A program made the translations under genes and the position numbers. This document shows, piece after piece, positions 6,495-7,395 of a stretch of DNA of 7,395 nt. Under the pieces are notes generated by a model. The model saw nothing but the letters and a program-made list of their open reading frames with translations. It was not told the DNA's origin and ran no database searches. The stretch spans positions 1-7,395 of the forward strand of contig CAZKBV010000077.1 of the NCBI GenBank assembly GCA_964551215.1, read 5' to 3'. This DNA comes from JAFLUQ01 sp964551215 (GTDB lineage Bacteria > Bacillota > Clostridia > UMGS1883). Every line of letters starts with the position of its first letter. The first letter of the stretch is position 1.

Positions 6495-7346
6495 TTAGTT
6501 GTTTAAAAATCTGCGCTTAGCGGCGGTAGCTCGCCGCATTATATCCTTAAGAGCGTCCTTGTCGGAGGCTTCTACGGCATTTCTCATTTTTGTAAGACTG
6601 GCGCACATTTCGTCAATAAGCTTTACGAGAGAATCTTTGTTCAGCACAAAAAGCTCGCTCCAAAGCTCCTCGTTAAGTATTGCCACGCGGGTGCAGTCTC
6701 GGAGGCTTCCGGCGCTGTACATGGAGCTTTTTTCAATATGCTCGTTATCGCACAGAGCCACCGCCACAACGTGCATAAGCTGAGAGGTGTAGGCTATCAT
6801 TTCGTCGTGATCCTCCGGAGAGGTATTTATAATATTTCCGGCCCCGATATGTCGCGCCAGAGCCTCGGCGGTTTCCACCGCCACGCGCTTTGTAAGGGGA
6901 GTTGAGGCGATTATAAAGTTGCAGTTTTTAAACAAATCCCCCAAGGAATTGGCGTACCCGCTTACCTCGCGGCCCGCCATCGGGTGGCACCCAACAAAGT
7001 AAAGATCGCCGCGAAGCTTAGCTTCCACCGCGTACACCACCGGCGCTTTAACGCCGCACACGTCCATTATTACGGCGCCGTTTTTCATATACTTTTGATT
7101 GTCCAAAATGAAGTCAACGGTGGCCTGAGCGTAGAGAGCCACGATTATAAGGTCGCTTTTCGCCACGACCTGACGAATATCCTCTTGGGAGGAAGAACGG
7201 TTCGCGATAACTCCGTCGTCGTAGGCTTTAAGCATTACCGAAGCGTCGGTATCTATCCCGTAGACCGTGCCGCCCCTAAAGCCCTTGGCGGCCTTTGCCA
7301 CGGAGCCGCCGATAAGCCCTAACCCCGCTACCGTTATATTATACAT
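6495..7346 (-). CDS. tyrA: Prephenate dehydrogenase
   Basis: 283 residues from the ATG at 7346. It oxidatively decarboxylates prephenate to 4-hydroxyphenylpyruvate, the step committed to tyrosine. The N-terminal Rossmann domain has GLGLIGGS (8-15) and an acidic Asp32 at the end of the second strand (YGIDTD), which favours NAD over NADP. DVCGVK (95-100) and GCHPMAGRE (119-127, His121) match the nucleotide and substrate-site motifs. The helical C-terminal domain has AYTSQLMHVVA (185-195), GSLRDCTRVA (213-222) and EELWSELFVLN (227-237), as in clostridial TyrA. It ends at about 283, so there is no C-terminal ACT regulatory domain as in the roughly 370-residue Bacillus enzyme, and no fused chorismate mutase. 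GTG at 7355 and TTG at 7352 are in frame, but AGGTG (7357-7353) fits only the ATG, 6 nt away. An in-frame TAA at 7380-7378 bounds the 5' end. The gene is complete. Confidence 0.94.
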   Translation of the reverse strand: MYNITVAGLGLIGGSVAKAAKGFRGGTVYGIDTDASVMLKAYDDGVIANRSSSQEDIRQVVAKSDLIIVALYAQATVDFILDNQKYMKNGAVIMDVCGVKAPVVYAVEAKLRGDLYFVGCHPMAGREVSGYANSLGDLFKNCNFIIASTPLTKRVAVETAEALARHIGAGNIINTSPEDHDEMIAYTSQLMHVVAVALCDNEHIEKSSMYSAGSLRDCTRVAILNEELWSELFVLNKDSLVKLIDEMCASLTKMRNAVEASDKDALKDIMRRATAAKRRFLNN

Positions 7347-7395
7347 ATTCAACACCTGCTTTTGCGCGTATCCGCGTTACGACTTTTTCACCCAT
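7339..7395 (-). CDS. Possible 3' end of an unidentified upstream gene (partial)
   Basis: One minus-strand frame is open from the window edge to a TAA at 7341-7339, reading MGEKVVTRIRAKAGVEYV; the other two frames are stopped within this stretch. The first codon shown is ATG, but it lies exactly at the edge and need not be the start. The TAA overlaps the start of tyrA by 8 bp, as expected for a tightly packed operon with coupled translation. Aromatic-pathway genes often precede tyrA in Clostridia, but these 18 residues match no family I can name. Eighteen open codons also occur often by chance, so the call rests mainly on the position. Confidence 0.35.
   Translation of the reverse strand: MGEKVVTRIRAKAGVEYV
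7353..7357 (-). promoter_or_regulatory. Weak ribosome binding site deciding the tyrA start
   Basis: AGGTG on the minus strand, 6 nt before the ATG at 7346. The alternative GTG (7355) and TTG (7352) starts overlap or abut this site and have no purine-rich site of their own. The match is short; coupling to the upstream frame ending at 7339 may help initiation. Confidence 0.55.

Noticed and set aside
7339..7395. An 18-codon leader peptide regulating tyrA by attenuation
   Set aside because: The frame has a single Tyr codon and no run of aromatic codons. No terminator hairpin lies between it and tyrA, which it overlaps. The end of an upstream gene is the simpler reading.
1..7395. A defence island, mobile element, CRISPR array or other new system
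   Set aside because: Every long minus-strand frame is a recognisable core gene. There are no transposase or integrase genes, no spaced direct repeats, no tRNA, and no visible shift in composition between genes.

Overview
The window looks like a chromosomal segment of a spore-forming, anaerobic-type Firmicute, most likely class Clostridia. The evidence is a SpoVT protein closely resembling the Bacillus one, strong AGGAGG-type ribosome binding sites, a consensus extended -10 sigma-A promoter, a U-tract intrinsic terminator, and a stand-alone TyrA without an ACT domain. By eye the GC content is near 50%, which suggests an Oscillospiraceae- or Lachnospiraceae-like lineage rather than a low-GC Clostridium. 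That placement is inference.

All recognised genes are on the minus strand, so transcription runs from high to low coordinates. In that order the window holds: the possible 3' end of an unidentified upstream gene (7395-7339); tyrA, prephenate dehydrogenase (7346-6495); an alpha-phosphoglucomutase of the PgcA type (6454-4712); an intrinsic terminator (4698-4646); a sigma-A promoter (4614-4586); sbcD (4518-3382); sbcC (3385-623), overlapping sbcD by 4 bp; a 68-bp gap carrying a long inverted repeat (604-573); and spoVT (554-9).

There are two transcription units. The first ends with tyrA and the phosphoglucomutase: tyrosine synthesis and the glucose-6-phosphate/glucose-1-phosphate step that feeds UDP-glucose. 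They look co-transcribed but share no obvious pathway. The second begins at the promoter at about 4600 and makes the SbcCD (Mre11-Rad50 type) nuclease, with its two subunits translationally coupled. No terminator separates sbcC from spoVT, so spoVT may be read from the sbcDC promoter, from its own promoter in the 68-bp gap, or both.

The window is nearly all coding. The largest gap (4519-4711, 193 bp) is accounted for by the terminator, promoter and sbcD leader. I see no mobile element, CRISPR array, tRNA, rRNA, prophage gene or defence island, and no sign of a new biological system. The points worth a second look are regulatory (the inverted repeat before spoVT, a palindrome at the predicted sbcD start of transcription) and contextual (sbcDC directly upstream of spoVT, where B. 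subtilis has mfd).
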